Part shown: positions 1 through 8,627 of the stretch, piece after piece
How positions within the stretch are numbered: position 1 is the stretch's first letter
Layout: the number at the start of each line of letters is the position of its first letter
Notes under the pieces: model-generated
What the model saw: only the letters and a program-made list of their open reading frames with translations
Databases searched by the model: none
Told to the model about the DNA's origin: nothing
Made by a program: the position numbers and the translations under genes
DNA from: Bacillota bacterium
GTDB lineage: Bacteria; Bacillota; DTU030
Direction of reading: 5' to 3'
DNA: 44,255 bases
Assembly: GCA_012518435.1 (NCBI GenBank)
Contig: JAAYSG010000036.1
Location: forward strand, 1-44,255

Positions 1-20
1 AAACTAGCGGAAAAGCGATA

Positions 21-335
21 ATGTCTCATTAGACGACAAGGGAAAATGTCCCGGGCGAAGAAAACAATCCCGTTGGATTATTTCACGGCGGGGTGAGTCT
101 AATGAGAAGGGTCGTATTAACTATGACAGAACAACAAAAGTATAAGACTATCAAGAAGTTAGTTGAAACGAATGGGAACAAGAATCGGGCTGCCATTGAA
201 CTAGGTTGCAGCCGACGTCATGTTAACCGTCTAGTCAAAGGGTATAAAGAGCAAGGGAAAGTATCCCATTGGGCAACGGAGGAAAATGCCATTAAGAAGG
301 AAAACAATCCGGTGGGTTTTTAAAGGGTGGGGCAT
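21..335. repeat. Imperfect direct repeat, copies at ~21-95 and ~261-335 (offset 240 bp), flanking the transposase fragment
   Basis: GGAAAATGtC...GAAGaAAACAATCCcGttGGattatTT versus GGAAAATGcC...AAGGaAAACAATCCgGtgGGtttTT. Confidence 0.6.
123..323 (+). pseudogene. Truncated transposase N-terminus (helix-turn-helix, ISNCY/IS1202-like) remnant
   Basis: MTEQQKYKTIKKLVETNGNKNRAAIELGCSRRHVNRLVKGYKEQGK resembles the N-terminal HTH of ISNCY-type transposases; the ORF stops before any catalytic domain. Confidence 0.6.
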
Positions 336-459
336 CCATCCCCTTGCGGGAAAAATGGGGGGACTATTGTAGGAGAATTGTGGCCGTGTGTAGAAATAAC
401 CCCTGAAGTGAAGCAATAGTAAGACAATGGGCCATTATTATCTGTATGGAGGGCGAGGT

Positions 460-1485
460 ATGAAGAAAAAATTTGTAGCGGATCTTAACGTGGGAGATTT
501 AGTAGCCGATGTATTTCTTGTGGTTGGAAAGAGTCTTCACAAGTATCAGAAGGCCAATACCGGGGGGGAGGGGGAATTTCTCCGCTTGGTGTTGGGAGAT
601 AATTCCGGTACTATAAATGCGGTGATGTGGGAGGGAGCAGGGGCGGCATATCGCTCCTGCGAAACCAGCCCCCTAGTTAGGATTACGGGACGGGTTACAA
701 CCTACCGGGAGCAGCCCCAGGTTACTGTGGAAGGTCTTACTGCGGTAAATAAACAAAAGGTAAATTTGGCTGATTTCCAACGGGCTTCAGAAAGGGACAG
801 GCGGGAGATGGTGGAGGAAATACAAGAATTGGCCAGGGAACTGAATAATCCCTTTCTTCGGGAGTTGATCTTTTCCTTTATCCAAGACCGCCAGTTTCTA
901 GTTGCCTTTGCCGATGCCCCGGCTGCCAAAGCAATTCACCATGCCTATGTGGGGGGCTTGTTGGAACACACATTGGAAACAGTGGCAATATGTCTGGAAA
1001 TTTTTACATTGTACCCCCGATACTTAAATCGGGATCTCTTGGTGGCGGGGGCTATTTTGCATGACATAGGTAAAATTAAGGAGTATGACGCCCATGCTCT
1101 TAACTTCGAAATAACCGATAGTGGTAAGTTATTTGGTCATATCGTTTTGGGACACCAGATGGTTAAAGAGAACATGGATAAGATAGATGGTTTCCCTCCC
1201 GATTTGGCAGTGGAGTTGTTACACATGATCCTTTCCCATCATGGGCAAAGGAGCTGGGGTTCCCCCGAACCCCCAAAGACCATGAACGCCTTTGCTTTAC
1301 ATCATGCTGATTACCTTGGAGCTCAACTAAACTATTTCCAGGGGCTGATGGAAAAAAACATGGGCAGGGGAACAAATTGGACCCCCATGGATTATAAACT
1401 GGAACGTAGCGTTTTTTTGGGGTTTTTGCCTGAAGGAGCGCCCATGCCACCTGCGGATAACACGAGCGGATATGTAAAGGGGTAA
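460..1485 (+). CDS. yhaM: YhaM-like 3'-5' exoribonuclease (OB-fold + HD domain)
   Basis: N-terminal OB-fold (VADVFLVVGKSL...LRLVLGDNSGTINAVMW), HD motif (GGLLEHTLET...AGAILHDIGKIKEY, LSHHG); RBS ggagggcgagg before ATG at 460. Confidence 0.85.
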   Translation: MKKKFVADLNVGDLVADVFLVVGKSLHKYQKANTGGEGEFLRLVLGDNSGTINAVMWEGAGAAYRSCETSPLVRITGRVTTYREQPQVTVEGLTAVNKQKVNLADFQRASERDRREMVEEIQELARELNNPFLRELIFSFIQDRQFLVAFADAPAAKAIHHAYVGGLLEHTLETVAICLEIFTLYPRYLNRDLLVAGAILHDIGKIKEYDAHALNFEITDSGKLFGHIVLGHQMVKENMDKIDGFPPDLAVELLHMILSHHGQRSWGSPEPPKTMNAFALHHADYLGAQLNYFQGLMEKNMGRGTNWTPMDYKLERSVFLGFLPEGAPMPPADNTSGYVKG

Positions 1486-1654
1486 TGGCTTCTATTTTAG
1501 GCTTTGGCGCAAAATTGCCTGCCATGCGTTAACTGCATTAGGCCCAGGCCTGAGTAGAGTTATAGAGTCGTTCTACACCCATGCGCCAAAATTGCCTTGA
1601 CATACCCCCGGAATAGACCTAAAATGGAAAGAAATTTCCCCATGGGGTGGTAAG

Positions 1655-1870
1655 ATGCCAATCTATGAATACCGCTGTTTAGATTGTGGCTCACATTTTG
1701 AGATTCTCTGCAAGGCGGAAGAAAAACAAGATTCACCGGTCTGCCCCTGGTGTGGTAGTGCAACTTCGGAAGGGATTTTCGCGGGCTTTGGTGTTTTAGG
1801 TGGCAAGCGGACAGCGGGAAATACGGGGTGCAGTGGCTGCAAAGGCGGCAAGTGTAGTTCTTGTCATTAA
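1655..1870 (+). CDS. FmdB family zinc ribbon protein
   Basis: MPIYEYRCLDCGSHFE...CPWCG signature; Cys-rich tail. Confidence 0.9.
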   Translation: MPIYEYRCLDCGSHFEILCKAEEKQDSPVCPWCGSATSEGIFAGFGVLGGKRTAGNTGCSGCKGGKCSSCH

Positions 1871-2043
1871 TACCCCCATCAGATGAATATATATATCGAG
1901 ATTGTTGCAGTGAATATTACATGGGGAAAAGGTTTTGCGTTGAAAAAGTGCACCCTACCCATGTCAATAATCCGTGGGGTGAAAAAATGTCGGAATATGT
2001 ACTTTTACGCCGAAAAAGCTAATCTTTACAGCTATTTCCTCTA

Positions 2044-2073
2044 TTGGACTTTTTCCCGGATTTGGTGTATAAT
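2044..2073 (+). promoter_or_regulatory. SigA-type promoter for the NSS transporter
   Basis: TTGGAC - 18 nt - TATAAT. Confidence 0.6.
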
Positions 2074-2132
2074 ATAAGTTAAGGGTTTTATACCTTTATT
2101 TCTACTATTATAACAAAGGAGGGAATTGTTTA

Positions 2133-3548
2133 ATGCAAGGGGAAAGAGTGCAAAGGGAAAATTGGGGAACGCGGTTCGGATTTTTGATGGCAGCGGCTGG
2201 TTCCGCTGTAGGTTTGGGGAATATTTGGAGATTTCCCTACCTGACTGGTGAAAATGGTGGTAGTGCATTCATTATAATCTACTTAATTAGCATACTAGTA
2301 GTTGGGCTTAGCATTATGATTGCTGAATTTGCAGTGGGGAGAAAAACCTCCCTTGCCGCCGTTGGTGCCTACAAATCGCAAAATAGAAGTTGGACCTTTG
2401 CCGGGGTATTGGGGGTATTGAGTGCATTCTTTATCATGGGTTTTTACCCGGTTGTTGGTGGATGGTCCTTGGCTTATATGCTTAAGTCTGTTACTGGCCT
2501 TCTTGCTGCTCCGGAAGCAATTGGGGATGTTTTTGGAGCCTTTATCAGTGCTCCTGTTGAACCACTGGTGTGGACCCTTCTCTATATGGTACTTAATGTG
2601 GTAATAGTTGCCAGGGGTATAGCTGGTGGTATAGAAAAAGCAAGTACTGTTCTTATGCCTACACTTTTTGTACTTCTTATTATAATTATCTTTAAAGGGG
2701 TTAGCCTTCCCGGTGCAGCCGCTGGTTTGGCTTACCTATTTAAACCCGACTGGTCTGAGGTGTCGGGCGCAACCTTGTTGGCTGCCTTAGGTCAATCCTT
2801 TTTCACCCTCAGCCTAGGCATGGGTTGTATGATTACCTATGGAAGCTACCTTAAAAAAGATGAGAATATCCCCAGTAATGCTGTAACGGTAGTATCATTG
2901 GATACATTGGTTGCCATTATGGCCGGCCTGGCCATGTTTCCGGCCATGTTTGCCTTTGGATTGGAACCTGACGCAGGTCCCGGACTTGTTTTCGTAGTGG
3001 TGCCGGCTATCTTTGCCCACATGGGAGCAATAGGCCCGCTAATGTCTGTTATATTCTTTGCTGCTTTGACCATCGCGGCCCTCACATCCTCTATTTCTTT
3101 GCTTGAGGTTGTAGTTGCCTATCTGATTGATGAGCAAAATCTGGATAGAAAACCTGCAACTTGGTTCACTGCTGGGGTTATGACTGTGTTTTGTACACTT
3201 TCTTCACTATCCATGGGCGTTATGTCAGGTGTCACCGTTTTTGGCGTTGGTTTCTTCGACCTCTTTGATATACTGACAGATAAGATCTTTCTGGGTATTG
3301 GTGGAATGCTCTTAGCCATCTTCGTTGGCTGGTTTATGAAGAAGGAAGACCTTAAAAATGAAATTACCAATGATGGCACAGTTAGCTTTGGTCTTTTTGA
3401 GGTATGGTACAATGTCATCAAATATGTTATCCCGGTAGCAATATTTATTGTTGCTGTTATGGGGATTATTGATATTCCGCAGAGGGGCCTAATGTTGTTT
3501 GGGTTGGCAATTATTGCGGCACTTATGGCTTTTTCGAAAAAACTATAA
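2133..3548 (+). CDS. Sodium:neurotransmitter symporter (NSS) family transporter
   Basis: WGTRFGFLMAAAGSAVGLGNIWRFPYLTGENGGSAF signature of NSS TM1; multiple TM segments. Confidence 0.95.
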   Translation: MQGERVQRENWGTRFGFLMAAAGSAVGLGNIWRFPYLTGENGGSAFIIIYLISILVVGLSIMIAEFAVGRKTSLAAVGAYKSQNRSWTFAGVLGVLSAFFIMGFYPVVGGWSLAYMLKSVTGLLAAPEAIGDVFGAFISAPVEPLVWTLLYMVLNVVIVARGIAGGIEKASTVLMPTLFVLLIIIIFKGVSLPGAAAGLAYLFKPDWSEVSGATLLAALGQSFFTLSLGMGCMITYGSYLKKDENIPSNAVTVVSLDTLVAIMAGLAMFPAMFAFGLEPDAGPGLVFVVVPAIFAHMGAIGPLMSVIFFAALTIAALTSSISLLEVVVAYLIDEQNLDRKPATWFTAGVMTVFCTLSSLSMGVMSGVTVFGVGFFDLFDILTDKIFLGIGGMLLAIFVGWFMKKEDLKNEITNDGTVSFGLFEVWYNVIKYVIPVAIFIVAVMGIIDIPQRGLMLFGLAIIAALMAFSKKL

Positions 3549-3590
3549 AAAGGGAAGGGAAACCTTATTAAACAGTAAGTTTCATCCTTG

Positions 3591-3637
3591 AATGCCGGGC
3601 GGTGGGCCATTAAGGGGCCGCCTGGCATTTTTTTATT
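3591..3637 (+). terminator. Rho-independent terminator downstream of NSS transporter
   Basis: AATGCCGGGCGG / CCGCCTGGCATT stem followed by TTTTTTTATT. Confidence 0.9.
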
Positions 3638-3776
3638 CACCTGGTGAGCAAGGGGGAAAATCCCCGCCCGGGGCACAAGAACCTGTAAAAGAGAATTTCA
3701 GCCATATTATTGCCGGCACACTTATATTATAATAATATATTATGGTGTTTGAACAAACCATGGGCTGGCATTTACT

Positions 3777-5039
3777 ATGAATAGGGATATAAAGTGTTTA
3801 AAGGGGTATATTCCCATGGGTAATAATTTGTATCAGTTAAATTATACCGCAATTATTCTATCGTCCTTATCAATAATTTTGTTGGCGGGTTTCCTTTTGA
3901 CACGTGTTACAAAGGCGGTGAAACTACCCAATGTAACGGGTTATATTTTGGCCGGTGTTTTAATCGGCCCTTATGTTTTAAAATTAATCCCCCGTGAGCT
4001 GGTTGAAAATATGGTATTTATTAGCGACATTGCGCTGGCCTTTATTGCTTTTGGTGTGGGTCGTTTTTTTAAAAGGGAGATCTTCCAGCAAACGGGCTTG
4101 GGGGTTATTACCATAACCTTGTTGGAATCATTGTTGGCCGGCCTATTAATTGCATTATCTATGCATTATGTATTCCATTTGGATTGGGATTTTTCCCTAC
4201 TACTGGGGGCCATTTCCACGGCCACCGCGCCTGTCAGTACAATAGTTACCATTAGGCAGTATCATGCCCGGGGAGACTTTGTAAATATCCTCCTTCAAGT
4301 TGTGGCACTTGATGATGCGGTATGCCTTATCGTTTTTAGTATTGCCATCGCTATAATAAATACCGGGGCAAATATCTCAATAGGGGAGATTACCCAACCC
4401 ATAATCCTGAACATGGGAACATTGGCAATAGGTTTATTAAGTGGGCTTATTCTCAGTAAATTGGTGACTCCCACCAGAAGTGAGGATAACCGTTTGATAT
4501 TGACAGTTTCCTTCTTGCTTGGGATTGCGGGCTTATGTGCTGCTATTGATATTTCGCCTTTATTGTCCTGTATGCTTTTCGGTACTATATATATCAATAT
4601 GACCAAAGACAAGGGTCTCTATAAACAAATAGATAGATTTACCCCTCCAATCCTATCGATATTCTTTGTGGTGTCTGGGATGAATTTGGATTTAACTTCC
4701 CTAAGCGCCTCCGGTGTAATGGGTGTTTCTTATTTTTTCACTCGGATAGTGGGAAAGTATCTTGGGGCCTATATTGGCTGTGTTATAATGAAAATGCCGA
4801 AAAATATACGCAGCTATCTGGGCTTGGCCCTAATTCCCCAGGCGGGCGTTTCAATTGGCCTGGCCTTTTTGGGTAAAAGGGTTTTGCCCCATGATACGGG
4901 TACCATTTTATTGACAATCATATTGTCCTCTTCAGTCTTGTACGAATTAACTGGGCCGGCATGCGCAAAACTGGCCTTGATTTATTCAGGCTCCGTAAAG
5001 GGGAAGGAGACAGTAAGGGGTGAGGGACCAAAACCTTAG
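3777..5039 (+). CDS. Cation:proton antiporter (CPA/Kef-type NhaP-like); start may be internal at 3816
   Basis: ISTATAPVSTIVTIRQY...ALDDAVCLIVF antiporter core motif; ~12 TM helices. Confidence 0.85.
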   Translation: MNRDIKCLKGYIPMGNNLYQLNYTAIILSSLSIILLAGFLLTRVTKAVKLPNVTGYILAGVLIGPYVLKLIPRELVENMVFISDIALAFIAFGVGRFFKREIFQQTGLGVITITLLESLLAGLLIALSMHYVFHLDWDFSLLLGAISTATAPVSTIVTIRQYHARGDFVNILLQVVALDDAVCLIVFSIAIAIINTGANISIGEITQPIILNMGTLAIGLLSGLILSKLVTPTRSEDNRLILTVSFLLGIAGLCAAIDISPLLSCMLFGTIYINMTKDKGLYKQIDRFTPPILSIFFVVSGMNLDLTSLSASGVMGVSYFFTRIVGKYLGAYIGCVIMKMPKNIRSYLGLALIPQAGVSIGLAFLGKRVLPHDTGTILLTIILSSSVLYELTGPACAKLALIYSGSVKGKETVRGEGPKP

Positions 5040-5092
5040 TAAGGATCGGCCTAGTCGCCTTGGGAACCAAGTACCATTAAATACCATGCCCC

Positions 5093-5121
5093 TTGACTTT
5101 TTAGAGGCCATGTTTTATAAT
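5093..5121 (+). promoter_or_regulatory. tRNA-Trp promoter
   Basis: TTGACT - 17 nt - TATAAT directly upstream of tRNA. Confidence 0.8.
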
Positions 5122-5132
5122 AAAAAATGCGG

Positions 5133-5208
5133 AGGGGAGTAGCTCAATTGGCAGAGTGGCGGTCTCCAAAACCGTTGGTTGCAGGTTCGAGTCCTGTCTC
5201 CCCTGCCA
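5133..5208 (+). tRNA. tRNA-Trp (anticodon CCA)
   Basis: AGGGGAG...CTCCCCT acceptor stem, CT-CCA-AA anticodon loop, GGTTCGAGTCC T arm, encoded CCA. Confidence 0.96.
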
Positions 5209-5210
5209 TA

Positions 5211-5248
5211 AAAAATGCCTGTCGGGGTAATCCCCACAGGCATTTTTA
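5211..5248 (+). terminator. Rho-independent terminator after tRNA-Trp
   Basis: AAATGCCTGTcGGGGtaaTCCCCACAGGCATTTTT. Confidence 0.9.
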
Positions 5249-5331
5249 TTTACACCATTTCAGGGTGTCCCTAAGGGGATGATTTTCCCGCCGGCAACGA
5301 TGAAGGGGCTGGGAAATGGGGGGATTTTTAA

Positions 5332-6030
5332 ATGAGGTTTGGCATAATAGGGGCTATGGAAGGGGAAATATCCCAACTTAAATCCCTTATGGAGATTGAC
5401 AATCAGAGGAAAATTGGGGGTATGATGTTTAAACAGGGCCTCTTAGAGGGGATAAAAACCGTCCTTGTTCAAAGTGGTATTGGGAAGGTTAACGGCGCCC
5501 TTTGTGCCCATATTCTCATTAATGTCTATCGGGTGGATTGTGTAATATTCACCGGTGTAGCGGGAGCCCTTTTGGCACAGCTTGATATTGGTGACATTGT
5601 AATATCCGCGGATTCAATGTACCACGATGTGGATGTTACGGATTTTGGCTACCCCCTGGGACAGATTCCCCGTCTTCCGGTTCGGGCTTTCCCGGCCGAA
5701 CCAAGGTTAATTGAACTGGCCAGGGAAACTGCGGAAAGGAAGCTAAAGAGGCGGGTAATTGTTGGCCGTGTTCTGACGGGTGATCGATTTATTGCCGATA
5801 AGGCAGAAGCCCAAAAACTAGGAACTGAGCTGGCGGGGGTTTGTGTGGAAATGGAAGGGGCCGGAGTGGGGCAGGCCTGTTATATGAACAAAATCCCCTA
5901 TGTACTAATCCGCTGTATTTCGGATAAGGCTGATGGAACGGCTCCCAGTGATTTTAATTTATTTTCCCAGCAGGCGGCTGATTGTGCAGCGGAAATAGTT
6001 TGTGGTATTCTCAGAAACTATACCGGATAA
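5332..6030 (+). CDS. mtnN: 5'-methylthioadenosine/S-adenosylhomocysteine nucleosidase
   Basis: MRFGIIGAMEGEISQLKS..., FTGVAGAL, DVTDFGYPLGQIP, VEMEGAGVGQACY, IRCISDKAD motifs. Confidence 0.95.
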   Translation: MRFGIIGAMEGEISQLKSLMEIDNQRKIGGMMFKQGLLEGIKTVLVQSGIGKVNGALCAHILINVYRVDCVIFTGVAGALLAQLDIGDIVISADSMYHDVDVTDFGYPLGQIPRLPVRAFPAEPRLIELARETAERKLKRRVIVGRVLTGDRFIADKAEAQKLGTELAGVCVEMEGAGVGQACYMNKIPYVLIRCISDKADGTAPSDFNLFSQQAADCAAEIVCGILRNYTG

Positions 6031-6080
6031 AACCTGGGATGGTCTAGTTAGCCGGACGAATATTAGTTAGCCCTAAGGCT

Positions 6081-6120
6081 AAAAATGCCCCCAAAATTAA
6101 TTTTCCTTTGGGGGCATTTC
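6081..6120. terminator. Terminator between mtnN and convergent stress-protein gene
   Basis: AAATGCCCCCAAA ... TTTGGGGGCATTT hairpin. Confidence 0.8.
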
Positions 6121-6153
6121 CTACTGGGGCCTACCATGTCTTGCTACTTGTAT

Positions 6154-6627
6154 TTAGTGGCTTTCCACATCCCGGGCACCCGACTCCCTAAGAATTTGTG
6201 CACATTGATCAACTGTATCGTCTTCTGCCTTAATTACAGCCAGTATTTGCCCCTGTTTTACTTGTTCCTCATAATATTCTCCCCGTTCCTCCGGGATTCC
6301 CCAATCAATGAGCCCGCCTGCAATACCGCCGGCCGCCGCCCCCGATAGGATGCCCGCCAGGGGGCCCGCAGCAATTAGAGGGCCGATCCCCGGTATAACC
6401 AGAGCCCCCGCTCCAGCGGCTAGCCCTGCTAATCCCCCCAGCACTCCCCCGGTGGTTACCCCTTCGCCAATATCTTCCCCACCGAAGGTGTCCCCCCCTT
6501 GGTCTACACCGCCTTCGCCCTTAGCCACAAGGGAAATTTCATTGTCATCGAACCCGCCCTGTTTAAGGGCACCAATGGCTCTTTGTGCTTGGTCCTCTGA
6601 ATTGAAGACCCCGATTACTGTTTTCAT
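6154..6627 (-). CDS. YflT/general stress protein 17M-like protein with Gly/Ala-rich central segment (DUF1269-like)
   Basis: MKTVIGVFNSEDQAQRAIGALKQGGFDDNEISLVAK N-terminus; Gly-rich LGGLAGLAAGAGALVIPGIGPLIAAGPLAG. Confidence 0.75.
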   Translation of the reverse strand: MKTVIGVFNSEDQAQRAIGALKQGGFDDNEISLVAKGEGGVDQGGDTFGGEDIGEGVTTGGVLGGLAGLAAGAGALVIPGIGPLIAAGPLAGILSGAAAGGIAGGLIDWGIPEERGEYYEEQVKQGQILAVIKAEDDTVDQCAQILRESGARDVESH

Positions 6628-6822
6628 ACCCCTAAGCCTCCTTATAGAAATTTGACATTAATAGTATTGCCTACCTTCTTTTCTCTATCCCTGGTACATT
6701 AAGGGAATACTAAAACCTTACTGGTAAAATGTTTTCTCCCTGGATTTAAACCAAAATGAAAATAGCATTTATGGTATTTCGTTTTTCTGGGGAAAGTAAG
6801 TGTAGTAAAGGAGGTTGGGCCA

Positions 6823-7062
6823 ATGCCGAAGGATGAGAAGCATGAAGAGATAAGTCAGCGGAAAACACAGGCGGATAATGAGTATTTTATTGGGTTATTC
6901 AACTGGGGCGCCACACCAAGGGAAACAGAAATTGCCGCGGAGGAATATGTGTATTTCAAGGGTGCAATGGATCTGACTGAAGCCCACGACCACAAAGATG
7001 ACAGGTGGGAGCGATTTAAACAAAGAATACCAGCGGGTGATAATGATGTAGAAAAGGGATAG
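6823..7062 (+). CDS. Small hydrophilic conserved-looking hypothetical protein
   Basis: 79 aa ORF with RBS aaaggaggttgggcc ATG; no recognised domain. Confidence 0.6.
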   Translation: MPKDEKHEEISQRKTQADNEYFIGLFNWGATPRETEIAAEEYVYFKGAMDLTEAHDHKDDRWERFKQRIPAGDNDVEKG

Positions 7063-7159
7063 AAAAAAATTGTTTAGCCCCCCTGGGTGGGGGTGGTGGG
7101 GGAGGGGCTAGGGGCATATGGGGAAGATTCCACGGGGGAAAATCAGAGGAAAAACTGGT

Positions 7160-7188
7160 TTGCAAACAGTCGCCGAATGTGGTAAACT
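7160..7188 (+). promoter_or_regulatory. tRNA-Arg promoter
   Basis: TTGCAA - 17 nt - TAAACT. Confidence 0.55.
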
Positions 7189-7215
7189 AATGTTTGCCAG
7201 GGAATATGAAATTAC

Positions 7216-7290
7216 GCGCCTGTAGCTCAGGGGATAGAGCACTGGCCTCCGGAGCCAGGAGCGCAGGTTCGATTCCTGCCAGGCGCACCA
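7216..7290 (+). tRNA. tRNA-Arg (anticodon CCG)
   Basis: GCGCCTG...CAGGCGC acceptor, CT-CCG-GA anticodon loop, GGTTCGATTCC T arm, encoded CCA. Confidence 0.96.
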
Positions 7291-7296
7291 TAACTT

Positions 7297-7327
7297 CTCA
7301 CCTTCTTAATATAGGGTGAGATTTTTT
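7297..7327 (+). terminator. tRNA-Arg terminator
   Basis: CTCACC...GGTGAG followed by ATTTTTTG. Confidence 0.75.
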
Positions 7328-7372
7328 GTAAGCTACACTAAGGCTAATCTACGGGGGAAGGGGAGGCCTGGG

Positions 7373-7795
7373 ATGGATTTGGATATGGCAATTCAAGAAC
7401 TAAGAAAAGGCTCCAGTGTTGTTGTGGTAAAGGATGGAGAGATCATTGCCCGGAAAAAGGGTCGCGGCATTTCTCCCTTCTTGGAAATAATAGAAGATGG
7501 GCGCTTGAAACTTAAAGCTGCTAGCATGGCGGATAAGGTGATCGGGCTTGCAGCCGCCCATCTGGTGCTTTTTAGTGGGATTGGGGCTGTGTATGCCGAT
7601 GTAATTAGTGAAAGGGCCCTGACCCTGCTTGGGAAAAATAAACTAAGGGTGGTTTATAAAGAGCTTACCCCCAATATCTTAAATAGGGATAAAAACGGTA
7701 TTTGCCCCATGGAAGATGCCGTGGCCCAAGCCCGGTCTCCGGAAGATGCTTACTGCAATATTAAAAAAAGGCTGGCGCAACTTAGGCAAGGGTAA
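7373..7795 (+). CDS. DUF1893 domain protein
   Basis: MAIQELRKGSSVVVVKDGEIIARKKGRGISPFLEI...ADKVIGLAAAHLVLFSGIGAVYADVIS; start moved to 7373 (RBS ggggagg) because 7316 lies inside the tRNA terminator. Confidence 0.75.
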   Translation: MDLDMAIQELRKGSSVVVVKDGEIIARKKGRGISPFLEIIEDGRLKLKAASMADKVIGLAAAHLVLFSGIGAVYADVISERALTLLGKNKLRVVYKELTPNILNRDKNGICPMEDAVAQARSPEDAYCNIKKRLAQLRQG

Positions 7796-7955
7796 ATGTA
7801 AATGGGCGGAGGCCAACAATAGACACCATTCCCAAGATGCTTTGATCAAGGGGTGTGAACCACTGTTGACCTCCAACTATATAATAACCCGGTTGAAGGC
7901 CAATTATACACCTTGGCCATATACGCCGGGGGTAATTGTAATATGAAGGGTGGAG

Positions 7956-8588
7956 ATGGAAGAGATGGGCCCCTATGGAAGGATTAAGAAATATATAAAA
8001 TTAATATTCAATAGACCTTACATTCCGCTGGGAATAACACTGGGCAAAAATCCCCTTTTATTGCATATTAGTGATACCCCCCGGGAGATATATCCCTATA
8101 TAATTCGCTTCATCGAATTATTGCAACCAGACTATATAGTGCATACTGGTGATTTAATTGACAATGTAAAGTTAGAAACTAGACCAAATGGCGTGGCGGA
8201 GTATAGGGATTTGTTGAATGTATGGCTACCGCGGCTGGAGAATAGTAGTGATGCGGTAATATATTATGTGATGGGCAACCATGACAAACCTAGTATAGTC
8301 AGAGAAATAAGCAAAAAGGGAGTGCTGCCCAGGGGAAAATATATTAACATTGAAGGAATTGAATTCTATGTGGACCATTATCACTCCACCGGGGAGGGGA
8401 AGGCCGACTACTATTTGTATGGACATAGTTTCGAACCCTATAGCCATAAAAAGGGGAAAGGGGTATTTTTAAATGGCTTAAATTTTATAAACGTTATAGA
8501 TTTGGGTCAGGGGCAAGTGTATAATTTGCCTTACCCCCTGGAAACCAATACCCTTCGCCGGATGACAAACAAAAGGGTCCTCCTTTAA
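7956..8588 (+). CDS. Calcineurin-like metallophosphoesterase with degenerate metal-1 ligands
   Basis: HISDTP, HTGDLID, MGNHDK, DHYHS, YGHSFEP motif series. Confidence 0.8.
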   Translation: MEEMGPYGRIKKYIKLIFNRPYIPLGITLGKNPLLLHISDTPREIYPYIIRFIELLQPDYIVHTGDLIDNVKLETRPNGVAEYRDLLNVWLPRLENSSDAVIYYVMGNHDKPSIVREISKKGVLPRGKYINIEGIEFYVDHYHSTGEGKADYYLYGHSFEPYSHKKGKGVFLNGLNFINVIDLGQGQVYNLPYPLETNTLRRMTNKRVLL

Positions 8589-8627
8589 TTTGTTACCATC
8601 CAACATCTGCTAAAAGGAGGGAATACC

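Noticed and set aside
1883-2077. 64-aa ORF upstream of the NSS transporter
   Set aside because: Overlaps the predicted SigA promoter and has no RBS or homology signal.
7316-7372. N-terminal extension of the DUF1893 ORF
   Set aside because: Falls in the tRNA-Arg terminator; RBS supports start at 7373.
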